This document shows, in pieces, positions 41,367 through 52,518 of a DNA stretch of 64,000 nucleotides. Position 1 is the first letter of the stretch, and each line of letters begins with the position of its first letter. The notes beneath the pieces are model-generated. The model saw only the letters and a list, made by a program, of their open reading frames with translations. It was not told the DNA's origin and did not search any database. The stretch lies in the NCBI RefSeq assembly GCF_000759025.1, contig NZ_JPOS01000029.1:1-64000 (forward strand), given 5' to 3'. The stretch comes from Phaeodactylibacter xiamenensis. Its GTDB lineage: Bacteria > Bacteroidota > Bacteroidia > Chitinophagales > Saprospiraceae. A program made the translations under genes and the position numbers.

Positions 41367-41488
41367 CATGCGAATACCCTGCCCCTGATTTCATGAGCAG
41401 CAAAGCCTCGCATTTTACCACACTGCGCATATGCCCGTTGCCCGCCCGTCCCCGATTTTCACTTCAGTAGCTACTACTTTCCCTAAAG

Positions 41489-41520
41489 TTTGTATTTAGC
41501 CGTTAAACCAACTACATTTG
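41489..41520 (+). promoter_or_regulatory. Promoter of the PpiD-like gene
   Basis: TTTG at 41489-41492, exactly 20 bases, TACATTTG at 41513-41520. A second -7-like TATCTTTG lies some 30 bases further on. The start codon is at 41658, leaving a leader of about 130 bases. Confidence 0.7.
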
Positions 41521-41657
41521 CATGGATTTTCGCGAAGGTAGCTTATCTTTGCGTCTCTTTAGCGTAAAGTGGAGCATTCACAAGCCGCTTCTAAACAGAA
41601 AACGCCTGTGGATGAGTAGAATTGAAACATTGATTTTCAAAAAACATCGGTCTTAAG

Positions 41658-43766
41658 ATGGCTTTGATAAGTAAAATTAGAAAGAATTCCTGGCTGCTGG
41701 TCGTACTGATCGCACTGGGTCTGATCGGGTTCATTGTAATGGACATGACTTCTGGTCAGCAAAGTGTATTTGGCAGCTCTCAGACTATTGTGGGCGATAT
41801 TGAGGGTAAAAAGCTGGACTGGAATCAGTTTTACCGCACAGAGCAGGTCTTGTACGGCAACTCTGGTGGTGACCTGTACAGCCGCCGCAGCCAACTGTGG
41901 AACTACTTCGTAGAAGAAGCACTGGTGAAGGAAGAAGCCGAAGCCCTTGGCCTCGGTGTGAGCAAAACCGAATTGCTGGACCTTCAGTTTGGCACCAACC
42001 CAAGCCCGGTCATTCAGCAGCGTTTCCGCAACCCACAAACGGGCCAGGTGGATTTTCAGCAGCTGAATCAGATTAAGACTGCTATCGAGGACGGCTCTAT
42101 TGCGGAGGACCCCCGGCTGATGTCTTACTGGGCACACCAGGAGAACGAAATCATCAAGGAGCGCCTGCAGAGCAAAATCAATACCCTGGTATCCAAGGCT
42201 ATCTATACCCCAACCTGGATGGCAGAAATGGGCCATGCCGAGCAAAATGCACCCATCAGCCTCGCTTATGTAAAGGTGCCTTTTGATGAGGTGGACAATG
42301 CCGAAGTGACGCTTTCGGATGCGGACTACGAGGCCTACCTGAAGGAAAATGCGGAGCAGTATAAGAATGACGAAGAGACGCGTATCCTGGAGTACGTGGT
42401 TTTTGAAGTAAAGCCAACGGTTGAAGACTCCGCAGCACTGCGCAACCGACTGGCGGAACTGCTTCCCGAGTTTGAAACAACCGAAGACGATACCGCCTTC
42501 ACGGAGCGCAATTATGGCGTGCCGCCGAGCACTTTCCTCACAGAGGATGCCATTAGCGCATCAATCAAGGATACGGTAATGAATATGCCGGAAGGCAGCG
42601 TTTACGGCCCTTACATCGATCAGGGCAAGTACCGTGCCGTGAAGCTGGTGGAGCGCCGTATGATCGCAGACTCTGCGGATACCCGCCACATCCTGATTCA
42701 GGCACAGGCACCCGAGCAGTTTGTATCGGCTGAGAAAACCATCGACAGCCTGCAAAACCTGCTGGAAACCAATCGGGCAAGCTTCGATTCTCTGGCAATC
42801 AGATTCAGTCAGGACCCAGGCAGTGCTTCCGATGGTGGTAAGTACGAGGGCGTGACTCCTGGTCAGTTCGTACCTGAATTCAACGAAGTCCTCTTCATTA
42901 CTGGCGATATTGGCAAACTGTACAAAGTACGGACTTCTTATGGCTGGCACCTGGTTGAAGTACTGAGCCGCAGCGCTTCCACTACACCCCGTGTGAAGGT
43001 AGCCTACCTGGAAGAGTCTATCGTTCCACTGGAAGAGACACAAGAGAATATTGAAGCGGACGTCCTGGCCTTTATCGGTGAGAACCGCGACCTGGAAACA
43101 CTGCGGGAAAACGCTGCTGCCCGTGGACTGGATATGAAGACCTCCACTGGCCTGACGCGCAATGCCTTCTCCATCGGTGAGCTGGGCGGTGGGCAGGCGA
43201 GCCGCGACATCGTTCGCTGGGCCTTCAACGCAGATGTGGGTGAAGTTTCCCCTGAGCTTTATGGCTATCAGGACCCGGTAGACTACTATACCAACAAGTA
43301 TGTGGTAGTTGGTCTTCGTGCCCGTCAGGCTGCTGGCCTGCCTGCGGTGGCGAATATCAAGAGCCAAATCGAACAGCAAGTCATCAACAAGAAAAAAGCA
43401 GAAATGCTGGCCGGAAAGATTAGCGGTACTGATCTGCAATCTATTGCTCAGCAGTTTGGTACGCAGGTGGATACTGCTCGCAATGTAGCTTTCAATGCGA
43501 CATTCGTACCCAGTCTGGGCTTCGAACCTAAGGTGATCGGAAAAGCATATACTATGGAGCAGGGCAGCGTTTCTGCACCAATCGAAGGCAAGACAGGCGT
43601 GTTTGTCGTGCAAGTCCTCAGCAAGCCTGCTGCAGGTCAGGCCAGCAACATCCCTGAGCTGCGCCGCACCATGTCTTCTCCGGTACAACAGCAAGTACCT
43701 GCCCGCCTGATTCAGGCGATGAAGAAAAACGCGGATATCGAGGACAACCGTTCTCGCTTTTACTAG
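41658..43766 (+). CDS. Peptidyl-prolyl isomerase, PpiD/SurA-like foldase
   Basis: Membrane-anchored periplasmic chaperone helping exported proteins fold. 702 residues. N-terminal anchor LLVVLIALGLIGFIVMDM (about 13-30), a SurA-N-like helical region, then a parvulin (PPIC) domain at about 339-437 with TRHILIQ, FSQDPGSASDGGKYEGVTPGQFVPEFN and GWHLVEVLS, then a second, parvulin-like half with SIGELGGG and GSVSAPIEGKTGVFVVQV. This double arrangement and size agree with PpiD. Own promoter and terminator. Confidence 0.9.
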   Translation: MALISKIRKNSWLLVVLIALGLIGFIVMDMTSGQQSVFGSSQTIVGDIEGKKLDWNQFYRTEQVLYGNSGGDLYSRRSQLWNYFVEEALVKEEAEALGLGVSKTELLDLQFGTNPSPVIQQRFRNPQTGQVDFQQLNQIKTAIEDGSIAEDPRLMSYWAHQENEIIKERLQSKINTLVSKAIYTPTWMAEMGHAEQNAPISLAYVKVPFDEVDNAEVTLSDADYEAYLKENAEQYKNDEETRILEYVVFEVKPTVEDSAALRNRLAELLPEFETTEDDTAFTERNYGVPPSTFLTEDAISASIKDTVMNMPEGSVYGPYIDQGKYRAVKLVERRMIADSADTRHILIQAQAPEQFVSAEKTIDSLQNLLETNRASFDSLAIRFSQDPGSASDGGKYEGVTPGQFVPEFNEVLFITGDIGKLYKVRTSYGWHLVEVLSRSASTTPRVKVAYLEESIVPLEETQENIEADVLAFIGENRDLETLRENAAARGLDMKTSTGLTRNAFSIGELGGGQASRDIVRWAFNADVGEVSPELYGYQDPVDYYTNKYVVVGLRARQAAGLPAVANIKSQIEQQVINKKKAEMLAGKISGTDLQSIAQQFGTQVDTARNVAFNATFVPSLGFEPKVIGKAYTMEQGSVSAPIEGKTGVFVVQVLSKPAAGQASNIPELRRTMSSPVQQQVPARLIQAMKKNADIEDNRSRFY

Positions 43767-43795
43767 GATTAGTCTCTTTGAGGACCGATCCGCAG

Positions 43796-43838
43796 AAAGC
43801 CGGCCTGTTGCCAATCAGATGCAGCAGGCCGGCTTTTT
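43796..43838 (+). terminator. Intrinsic terminator after the PpiD-like gene
   Basis: Perfect 12-pair stem AAAGCCGGCCTG (43796-43807) with CAGGCCGGCTTT (43825-43836), then T to 43838. Being A-rich on the left arm it may act in both directions. Confidence 0.85.
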
Positions 43839-43901
43839 AGATTTGGCAGGCCTTGACCCTTGCTTTGTTCACCTCAATGGGCATCAAGGCGCACAGCGGA
43901 C

Positions 43902-43932
43902 TTTGTCATTTTTAGATTTTTGTCCATCTTTG
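43902..43932 (+). promoter_or_regulatory. Promoter of the 41-residue membrane protein
   Basis: TTTG at 43902-43905, 19 bases, CATCTTTG at 43925-43932 (one mismatch to TAnnTTTG). Start codon at 43969. Confidence 0.55.
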
Positions 43933-43968
43933 CAGGCAGAATAACCATTAACACAAAAAATAGCCATC

Positions 43969-44094
43969 ATGGGTGATGAAATAAGAAATTCAGGAAAAAA
44001 AGGATACATGATACTCGGTGCCTTTATTTTCTTCCTGCTGTTTGTCATACTTGTCGTTAGCATCTACCAGTACAACTTCAAGTATATTGGTTAA
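43969..44094 (+). CDS. Small single-span membrane protein (41 residues)
   Basis: ATG 43969, TAA 44092-44094. A charged N-terminus (MGDEIRNSGKKGYM) is followed by one hydrophobic helix (ILGAFIFFLLFVILVVSIY) and a short tail QYNFKYIG. The promoter-like sequence just upstream and the positive-inside pattern support it. Such micro-proteins often join membrane complexes, but no partner can be named. Confidence 0.62.
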   Translation: MGDEIRNSGKKGYMILGAFIFFLLFVILVVSIYQYNFKYIG

Positions 44095-44188
44095 TTGGGG
44101 CCGGGCCTACAGGCTGGCTTCGGCAAGTCCGGGTAAGTATGCCCTGTCAGATGCCGCCGCTCGTTCCTGTTAATCTTTAAGTCGGTGT

Positions 44189-44280
44189 TAGGAAATCGCT
44201 CCAAAGGGTGAAACCCCGTCACCGTTTCCTACTGCTCAGGTCGGTATCGCATCAGGTATGCGGTACCGATTTGTTGTTAG
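44189..44280. other. Two hairpins between convergent genes
   Basis: First: TAGGAAA (44189-44195) with TTTCCTA (44225-44231) enclosing GGTGA (44207-44211) with TCACC (44219-44223). Second: CGGTATCGCAT-type arm (44242-44252) with 44258-44268, tail ATTTGTTGTTAG. The second may terminate the small membrane-protein gene; the first is more complex than a terminator needs to be. Confidence 0.5.
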
Positions 44281-44308
44281 TGACGGAAGTAAATGATCAA
44301 GTGAAGAA

Positions 44309-44953
44309 TTACGCTTTCCCCTTCTTTTGGTAGGCATCATGCAGCCCTTCCCCGTTCATGATTTTGTCCACACACTTTTCGATACGGGAAATCCGGGTTT
44401 TGGACTGCTTGGGGGCGGAAAAATAAAGGACATACCCTCTCTGCCTGCCTGGGGTGAGCGCTTCAAAGGCGTCTTTGAGGACAGGGTCCTGCTCCAGCCA
44501 CTCCTGCAGCTCTTCCGGCCAGGGCTCCGGGCTTTTATTGAGCTCGATTTGTAAGCCCGCATTTTCGATTGCAATAGCCTGTTGAATGAAATCATGGGTG
44601 GCTTCCCTTAGTGCCTCGACAGCATCCGGGCTGGTAAACTTCAGCAAGCGGGAGGCTTGGGAGTTAGGGCCGGGGGTGGAAAGGAGCCCTGCATCATCTT
44701 TGAGCAGCGCCCCTTTGAAGAAGCTGATCGCGCAGTGGTTTTTGAAAGCACTGAGCAAGAGCACGTTTTTGCCATTGAGGGTGTAGCAGGGCACGCCCCA
44801 CTTTGCCGTTTCTATTAAGCCGCTTTTGGACAAGATGCCCCGGAGCGCGTGCAGTTCAGCGCTCCAGGCATGCACTTTGCATCCGGGTGTACCGCCCAAC
44901 GGGCACCGGCCACAGCCTTCCGTAAGGTAACCCTCTACAGTCGTCTGCATCAT
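44309..44953 (-). CDS. YdeI/OmpD-associated (DUF1801-type) family protein
   Basis: 214 residues. N-terminal Cys cluster CGRCPLGGTPGC, then a DUF1801-like domain (about 50-120: ETAKWGVPCYTLNGKNVLLLSAFKNHCAISFFKGALLKD) and a YdeI/OmdA-like C-terminal helix set with RGYVLYFSAPKQSKTRISRIEKCVDKIMNGEG. Role unknown; E. coli-type relatives are linked to envelope stress and bacteriocin resistance in some reports. Starts two bases after the rnr stop codon, so co-transcribed with it. Confidence 0.82.
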   Translation of the reverse strand: MMQTTVEGYLTEGCGRCPLGGTPGCKVHAWSAELHALRGILSKSGLIETAKWGVPCYTLNGKNVLLLSAFKNHCAISFFKGALLKDDAGLLSTPGPNSQASRLLKFTSPDAVEALREATHDFIQQAIAIENAGLQIELNKSPEPWPEELQEWLEQDPVLKDAFEALTPGRQRGYVLYFSAPKQSKTRISRIEKCVDKIMNGEGLHDAYQKKGKA

Positions 44954-44955
44954 GT

Positions 44956-47193
44956 TTAGCGCTTCCGGCGTTTGTTGCGGTTATGGCTTTTGCCGTTGTT
45001 GCCGCCACTGCCCGCAGGCACGGTTTCTTCCCGCACCCAATCCATTTCGATTTGCCGCTTGGCGAGGTCAGCCCGGGCGATGCGCACCCGTACGCGCTGT
45101 CCCATTTTGTACTCCTTTTTGGAAAAGGCCCCAACCATGCGCAGGCGGGAATCCGATACATCAAATGGTTCATCCAGCGTTTCAAAAGGCACCATGCCTT
45201 CGATCAGGCCGGCTTCCAGCTCCACAAAGAAGCCCCGGTCCATCATGCCATTGATAAAGCCATCGAATTCTTCGCCAATGTGCTTCTCAATGTACTCCAC
45301 CTGCTTGTACTTGATGGACTCGCGCTCGGCGGTGATGGCGTTGCGCTCCTTTTTGGAAATGTGGCTGCACTGATCTTCCAGGCGCGATTTGTTGACGCGG
45401 TAGAAGTCGTTGTGGCTTAGGTTTGGCTCCAGCAATCGGTGCGCCAGTACATCAGAATAGCGCCGGATAGGGGAGGTGAAGTGGGTGTAATACTCAAAGC
45501 CCAGCCCGTAGTGCCCGATATTTTCGGTGGAGTAGGCGGCCTTGGCCATGGTACGGATGGCCAATGGGCTCAGCAGGCGCAGTTCAGGGCGCTTTTGTAC
45601 TTCCTGTGCCAGGCGGTTGTAAGCTTTGGCAACCTGCTCCGGAGAACTGATATTCATATCGAAGCCCATCTCGCGGGCAAAGCGGGAAAGCTCCATGACT
45701 TTGTCCGGGTCAGGCTCATCGTGGATACGATAGACATAGGGGATTTCCTGGTCCCGTCCTTTCAGGCTAATAAACTGTGCCACCTCCCGGTTGGCCAGCA
45801 GCATGAAGTCCTCAATCATCATGTGCGCTTCCTTGCGCTCTTTGATATAAACCTCCACGGGAACGGCGTCTTTGTCCAGTCGGAATTTTACCTCCTCTGT
45901 CTCAAAATTGATAGCGCCTTCCTTGTAGCGTTGCTTCCGCAAATGACGGGCGAGCTTAGCCAGTTGCTGAATTTCCTGGGCAAAACTGCCGCCCTGTCCT
46001 TCAATGCGCTCCTGTGCCTCTTCGTAGGTGAACCGCTGATCCGAGTGGATGACCGTTTTGCCAAACCACCGGTTAATGATCTTATTGCTCTTATTAAAGA
46101 CAAACAGAGCAGAAAAAGCCAGCCGGTCGACATTAGGGCGCAAAGAGCACAGGTCATTAGACAGGCGCTCGGGCAGCATTGGCAGCACCCGGTCCACCAG
46201 ATAAACGGAGGTGGAACGGTTGAAGGCTTCCTTGTCCAGCGGATTGCCTTCCTTGACGTAGTGCGTGACATCCGCAATGTGCACGCCAACTTCTATCTCC
46301 CCGTTTTCCAGGTGGCGGATGGACAGGGCATCGTCAAAGTCCTTGGCATCCTCGGGGTCAACGGTGATAGTGGTTACCTCCCGCAGGTCGCGGCGGCGCT
46401 TGATTTCCTCTTCGCTGATCCGCGCGGGCAGGTACTCGGCTTCCCGTTTGACATCTTGCGGGAATTCCAGGTCAAAGCCGTTGTTGACCAAAATGGTCTT
46501 CATCTCAATATCGCTGCTGCCGGCTTTGCCCAGTACCGTTGTGATTGTACCTTTCGGGTTGTGCTTGTGGCGGTCGGGCCACTCGTCTATACGTACGACT
46601 ACCCGGTCCTCATCGCTAGCCTGTGGCATATCCTTCATGTTCACCTCCACATCAATAGGGGGCACGATATCAATGGTTACTACCGCGTGCTTGGGGTACA
46701 TCCAAAGCGTGCCGATGAAGTGGTCGCGGGCACGCTCCAGGATTTGCTCGACTTCGCCTTCCGGTTTGCGGCGGCCCGAGGGCGTCCAGGTTCGAATTTT
46801 GACTTTGTCGCCATTCATAGCTGTATTCAGGTACTTGGCAGAAACGTGGACGTCCTGCTCCTGCCCTTCACAGACAATATAAGCATCGCCACTGCGAGTC
46901 ATATCCACTATGCCAGTGGCGTACTGCCCATTGCTACGGGCGGCGTGGTCCTGCCGGTTGAGCTTGAACTTGTAGTCGCCGGTGGGCTTCAGTTCGTTGC
47001 TTTCGGAAAGCTTTTCCAGCGCATCCTGCACAGAATCTCTGTTGTTGGCGACTTTTAACTTTCGGACAATCTGTTTGGGGTTCAGTTGTTTCTTTGGGTG
47101 GCGGCGGAAGAGCTTCAAAACTTCTTCGCGCAGCTGACTGGCGCTGAGTTTACGGCCAGTCTTTTTGGAGTTGTGTTTTCTGTTTTTACTCAT
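44956..47193 (-). CDS. rnr: Ribonuclease R
   Basis: Processive 3'-5' exoribonuclease that degrades structured RNA and takes part in rRNA and tmRNA-linked quality control. 745 residues. N-terminal winged-helix-like region (about 15-80), cold-shock domains (about 85-230), RNB catalytic domain with TVDPEDAKDFDDALS (metal-binding Asp residues), DEPDPDKV and HFTSPIRRYSD, an S1 domain (about 640-722) and a basic tail ending NRNKRRKR. First gene of a two-gene unit. Confidence 0.95.
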   Translation of the reverse strand: MSKNRKHNSKKTGRKLSASQLREEVLKLFRRHPKKQLNPKQIVRKLKVANNRDSVQDALEKLSESNELKPTGDYKFKLNRQDHAARSNGQYATGIVDMTRSGDAYIVCEGQEQDVHVSAKYLNTAMNGDKVKIRTWTPSGRRKPEGEVEQILERARDHFIGTLWMYPKHAVVTIDIVPPIDVEVNMKDMPQASDEDRVVVRIDEWPDRHKHNPKGTITTVLGKAGSSDIEMKTILVNNGFDLEFPQDVKREAEYLPARISEEEIKRRRDLREVTTITVDPEDAKDFDDALSIRHLENGEIEVGVHIADVTHYVKEGNPLDKEAFNRSTSVYLVDRVLPMLPERLSNDLCSLRPNVDRLAFSALFVFNKSNKIINRWFGKTVIHSDQRFTYEEAQERIEGQGGSFAQEIQQLAKLARHLRKQRYKEGAINFETEEVKFRLDKDAVPVEVYIKERKEAHMMIEDFMLLANREVAQFISLKGRDQEIPYVYRIHDEPDPDKVMELSRFAREMGFDMNISSPEQVAKAYNRLAQEVQKRPELRLLSPLAIRTMAKAAYSTENIGHYGLGFEYYTHFTSPIRRYSDVLAHRLLEPNLSHNDFYRVNKSRLEDQCSHISKKERNAITAERESIKYKQVEYIEKHIGEEFDGFINGMMDRGFFVELEAGLIEGMVPFETLDEPFDVSDSRLRMVGAFSKKEYKMGQRVRVRIARADLAKRQIEMDWVREETVPAGSGGNNGKSHNRNKRRKR

Positions 47194-47292
47194 GATATTT
47201 TTGGGTGTTTAGAAAATCGTTGTCCGGTCCTTGGCGAGGTTGGCAAGCGCAGGGCTACAGGACCGGAAATTTGTGGGTAAGTCAGTAATAAA

Positions 47293-47805
47293 TTAAATGT
47301 GTTCTGTGATTTGCCCTTCAGGCAAGAGCTCCAAACGGTTGGCAGTGCTCTTAGCCGGGTCAAACCCTTTATTTTGATTCGCCTGGCTCTGACCAGAAAC
47401 GATGTAAATCTTCCAATCGTCTTCGATTGTAGCTACTGAGGTGGTCAACGTGCCGCCCTGTGAGATGGTTCCCGCGATGACCCGTTTGTCGATTAGCTCG
47501 CCTTTTTTGTTGAAGGTCACCAGAGAATACTGATAAGACATCAGCATCGCCCGCCAGTAAATGATCGCATGAAAATCATGGGTGTCGGGGATGCGCATAC
47601 AGGGCACAAACTCTGTATAGTCGTCCATCGGCTGCCCTTCAATGGGAAGGATGAACTGCTCGATCATCACGGCCGGCAGCGGATCGTTTTTCTGACTAAA
47701 AGCATGGTGGGCTTCCTCTGCGAGCGTAATGGGCAGGGGAACTTCAGGGAACTTATCTAGAAAGTGGGAAAAACTAACTTTAGGTTGCCGTTTTGGCTTG
47801 TCCAT
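47293..47805 (-). CDS. Hypothetical cytoplasmic protein
   Basis: 170 residues, no signal peptide or membrane segment. Contains FPEVPLPITLAEEAHHAFSQKNDPLP, a PCMRIPDTHDFHAIIYWRA block and a strand-rich end TTSVATIEDDWKIYIVSGQ. I do not recognise a family. It lies 99 bases upstream of rnr on the same strand and may be expressed with it. Confidence 0.72.
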   Translation of the reverse strand: MDKPKRQPKVSFSHFLDKFPEVPLPITLAEEAHHAFSQKNDPLPAVMIEQFILPIEGQPMDDYTEFVPCMRIPDTHDFHAIIYWRAMLMSYQYSLVTFNKKGELIDKRVIAGTISQGGTLTTSVATIEDDWKIYIVSGQSQANQNKGFDPAKSTANRLELLPEGQITEHI

Positions 47806-48007
47806 AAAAATTGTAACTATTGGCAGCCGGGGCTATTTCCTGAGGAATCGGACTGCCACGATTTTCGTTTTTTTGTCTTTATTCTATCTATAGAACGATG
47901 CCAGATAGTGTTTTTGTTTGCACCCGCCCCGAGTTTAAGCATACTAATCCTGTATAATTTGAAACGATTCTAAATAACTTTTGTGATTTAAGTCAACCAA
48001 ACAATAC

Positions 48008-48039
48008 TTGGTGGTCTTTGTCAATATCCATAGATTTTG
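48008..48039 (+). promoter_or_regulatory. Promoter of sdhCAB
   Basis: TTG at 48008-48010, 20 bases, then TAGATTTTG at 48031-48039 (one extra T against TAnnTTTG). About 75 bases before the sdhC start codon. Confidence 0.5.
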
Positions 48040-48116
48040 TTACTACTTTTACGAGACTAACTAAAACGCTAAACAAGCCTCTTAGCAGGCTGCACACAAC
48101 TGAAAAAGCAAAAAAC

Positions 48117-48806
48117 ATGAGCTGGTTTTCAAATTTTTTGACATCTTCAATTGGCAGGAAGGTAGTGATGAGTCTGACCGGATTGTTTCTCATCGTTTTC
48201 CTGGTCGTTCACCTTGTTGGTAACCTGCAGCTATTGGCAGGGGACGGGGGCAAGGCGTTCAACCTTTACGCCGAGTTTATGACGACCAATCCGCTAATCA
48301 AGACAACTTCCTATTTGCTGTACGCGGGTATTTTGCTCCACGCCATTCAGGGCTGGGCACTTTGGCGCAAAAACCGGAAAGCCCGGGGCGCTGAGCGTTA
48401 TGCCGTGAAGGTAAACAAGGTGGCAGGCACCAACAGCTTTGCGGCAAGCAACATGGGCTGGCTGGGTACGATTATTTTTGTATTCATTGCCGTGCACATG
48501 TATCAGTTCTGGCTGCAAATGAAGCTCGGTGCAACACCAATGGCTACCTACGATGGTAAGGAAGTGAAGGACTTGTACGCGCTGGTATCCACGGCTTACG
48601 AAAATATCGGCTTTGTCATTTTTTACGTCGTATCTATGGTCGTGATCGGGTACCACCTGGTCCACGGTTTCCAGTCGGCTTTTCAGACGCTGGGCATCAA
48701 CCATCGCAAGTACACCCCGTTTATTCAGGGGCTTGGCAAAGCTTACGCTATACTCATCCCACTTGGTTTCGCGGTCATTCCTATCGTGATGTACCTCAGG
48801 GGTTAA
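48117..48806 (+). CDS. sdhC: Succinate dehydrogenase cytochrome b558 subunit
   Basis: Membrane anchor of complex II, holding two b-type haems and passing electrons to menaquinone. 229 residues from ATG 48117 (MSWFSNFLTSSIGRKVVMSLTG); the frame is open from 48018 but the family begins here. Five membrane helices carry candidate haem histidines in VVHLVGN, GILLHAIQG, AVHMYQF and GYHLVHGF. First gene of sdhCAB. Confidence 0.93.
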   Translation: MSWFSNFLTSSIGRKVVMSLTGLFLIVFLVVHLVGNLQLLAGDGGKAFNLYAEFMTTNPLIKTTSYLLYAGILLHAIQGWALWRKNRKARGAERYAVKVNKVAGTNSFAASNMGWLGTIIFVFIAVHMYQFWLQMKLGATPMATYDGKEVKDLYALVSTAYENIGFVIFYVVSMVVIGYHLVHGFQSAFQTLGINHRKYTPFIQGLGKAYAILIPLGFAVIPIVMYLRG

Positions 48807-48836
48807 TTTATCTGACAACTGCAAAACTTGATTGAT

Positions 48837-50837
<2,001 letters not shown>

Positions 50838-50879
50838 GCTTCCTGACACCCAATTGCTTCAACTACAAAATCAAAGAAC

Positions 50880-51632
50880 ATGAAACTCACATTAAAAATA
50901 TGGCGCCAGAAAAGCGCCAACGCTAAGGGGAAGTTTGAAACCTACACGGTAGAGGCGACCCCCCACATGTCATTCCTGGAAATGCTGGACGTCCTTAACG
51001 AGGACCTGATCTCCAAAAAAGAGGAGCCCGTTGCCTTTGAGCACGATTGCCGGGAGGGCATCTGTGGTACCTGCAGCATGGTGATCAACGGAGAGCCGCA
51101 CGGTCCTATGCAAGGTACGACTACCTGTCAGCTGCACATGCGCCACTTTAAGGACGGAGAAACCATTGTGATCGAGCCGTTCCGCGCCAGTGCATTCCCG
51201 GTCATCAAGGACCTCGTGGTTACCCGCGATTCCTTTGACCGCATCATTCAGGCAGGTGGGTACATTTCCATCAACACCGGTCAGGCACAGGACGGCAATG
51301 CCATTCCAATTGAGAAGGAAACGGCTGCCAGTGCCTTTGATGCTGCAGCGTGTATTGGCTGCGGTGCCTGTGTGGCCGCTTGCCCAAATGCTTCGGCTAT
51401 GTTGTTCGTCAGTGCCAAAGTCGCGCACCTGGGCCGTTTGCCACAGGGTGAAGTAGAGGCCAAGCGCCGCGCTCAGGCGATGGTCAAGCAGATGGACGAC
51501 GAAGGCTTTGGCATGTGCTCCAACATCACCGCATGTGAAGCAGAGTGCCCCAAAGGCATCTCCGTAGAGAATATCGCTAAGCTGAACCGCGAGTACCTGT
51601 CCTCCGCACTGGGGTCAGAGACCACGGTCTAG
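50880..51632 (+). CDS. sdhB: Succinate dehydrogenase iron-sulfur subunit
   Basis: Electron transfer from flavin to quinone through three clusters. 250 residues. [2Fe-2S] ligands in [11 protein letters not shown] with a further Cys in TTTCQLHM, [4Fe-4S] ligands in [12 protein letters not shown], and the third cluster in [15 protein letters not shown]. Last gene of the operon, followed by a strong terminator. Confidence 0.96.
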   Translation: MKLTLKIWRQKSANAKGKFETYTVEATPHMSFLEMLDVLNEDLISKKEEPVAFEHDCREGICGTCSMVINGEPHGPMQGTTTCQLHMRHFKDGETIVIEPFRASAFPVIKDLVVTRDSFDRIIQAGGYISINTGQAQDGNAIPIEKETAASAFDAAACIGCGACVAACPNASAMLFVSAKVAHLGRLPQGEVEAKRRAQAMVKQMDDEGFGMCSNITACEAECPKGISVENIAKLNREYLSSALGSETTV

Positions 51633-51663
51633 CAAGCCGACGAAAATTTAAGTGAATTCGCAG

Positions 51664-51701
51664 AAAAGCCGCTGTCTGTTTTGGGCAGCGGCTTTTGTTT
51701 T
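51664..51701 (+). terminator. Intrinsic terminator of sdhCAB
   Basis: Perfect 11-pair stem AAAAGCCGCTG (51664-51674) with CAGCGGCTTTT (51686-51696), then GTTTTT. Confidence 0.85.
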
Positions 51702-51740
51702 TGGTGTGTTACTTGGATTTAATCTTTACCCTTAGCAGCC

Positions 51741-52518
51741 CTACCGCTGAATCATAAGCGGAATAACGTTTTGCTCCCCTTCCGCCCGGAGGCTCAGCTG
51801 ATACCAGCCTTCCGGCAAGTGGTCCAGTTGGAAGGTGGCATTGCCGCCGAAGAGCTCCAGGGTACGTTGCCAAACCGGCTGCCCAAGGGCATTAAACAGT
51901 ATGGCCTCTGCCGTATTGGCTTCCGTCCAGCCGGTTTGAAGATGGATAGCCTCCCCTGACGAAGGATTGGGGAAAAGGGAAATGCCCTTCGCAGGAAGCA
52001 GTGTGCTGGAACTGTTGACAATACCTGGGTCACAGGGCTCACCTGGATTATCAATGGGCCCAAGGCGGTAGTTGGGGTAAATAGAGTTTGAATGTTGCCG
52101 CATGCCAAAAGGCAGCTGGATGGCATTTTGCTCGAAGTTGCAGTCTGTTCCTCCTTCGTCCGGATTATGGATGACGTGGATCGTAGTACAACTTGCACAG
52201 AAGACATAAATCCGGCAGTCCGGCCCTAATTGCATGTTTGAAAAGTGAGTAGGTACGGGGTAGGCGTACCCATCGTAAGTATCAATGAGAATGCGGCTGG
52301 CCTCAATATCAGGTGCCCAAAGGTCGTATTGGTACAGCTCAAACTTGTAGCTTGCGTAGAGGTACTGACCGCTCGGGGAAAAAGCAGTACCGGCCTGGAA
52401 CCCGTCATCCTCAGGCATTGGAAAAAACCTGGAGTTGCTGAACAGCCCGGTAGCACGATTAAAGTCAAAAAGGCGGACTCCTTCATTTTCGTTATTGACG
52501 CAGTAGGCAAACTGAGAC
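51741..52518 (-). pseudogene. T9SS-sorted propeller-like protein, 5' end removed by an IS
   Basis: The frame reads from the IS edge at 52518 (SQFAYCVNNENEGVRLFDF) to the stop at 51741, about 258 residues. It contains repeats like those of beta-propeller proteins (AGTAFSPSGQYLYASYKFELYQYDL, LGPDCRIYVFCASCTTIHVI) and a complete T9SS type A sorting domain (LFPNPSSGEAIHLQ ... LPEGWYQLSLRAEG). The start and signal peptide are missing and are not found on the far side of the IS. An internal ATG at 52418 exists, but a product from it could not be exported. Confidence 0.85.

Noticed and set aside
41237-41470. 77-codon plus-strand frame after the coiled-coil protein gene
   Set aside because: Runs through the nested inverted repeat and has low-complexity residues only.
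45439-47058. 539-codon plus-strand frame across rnr
   Set aside because: Antisense shadow of rnr, which has all catalytic motifs.
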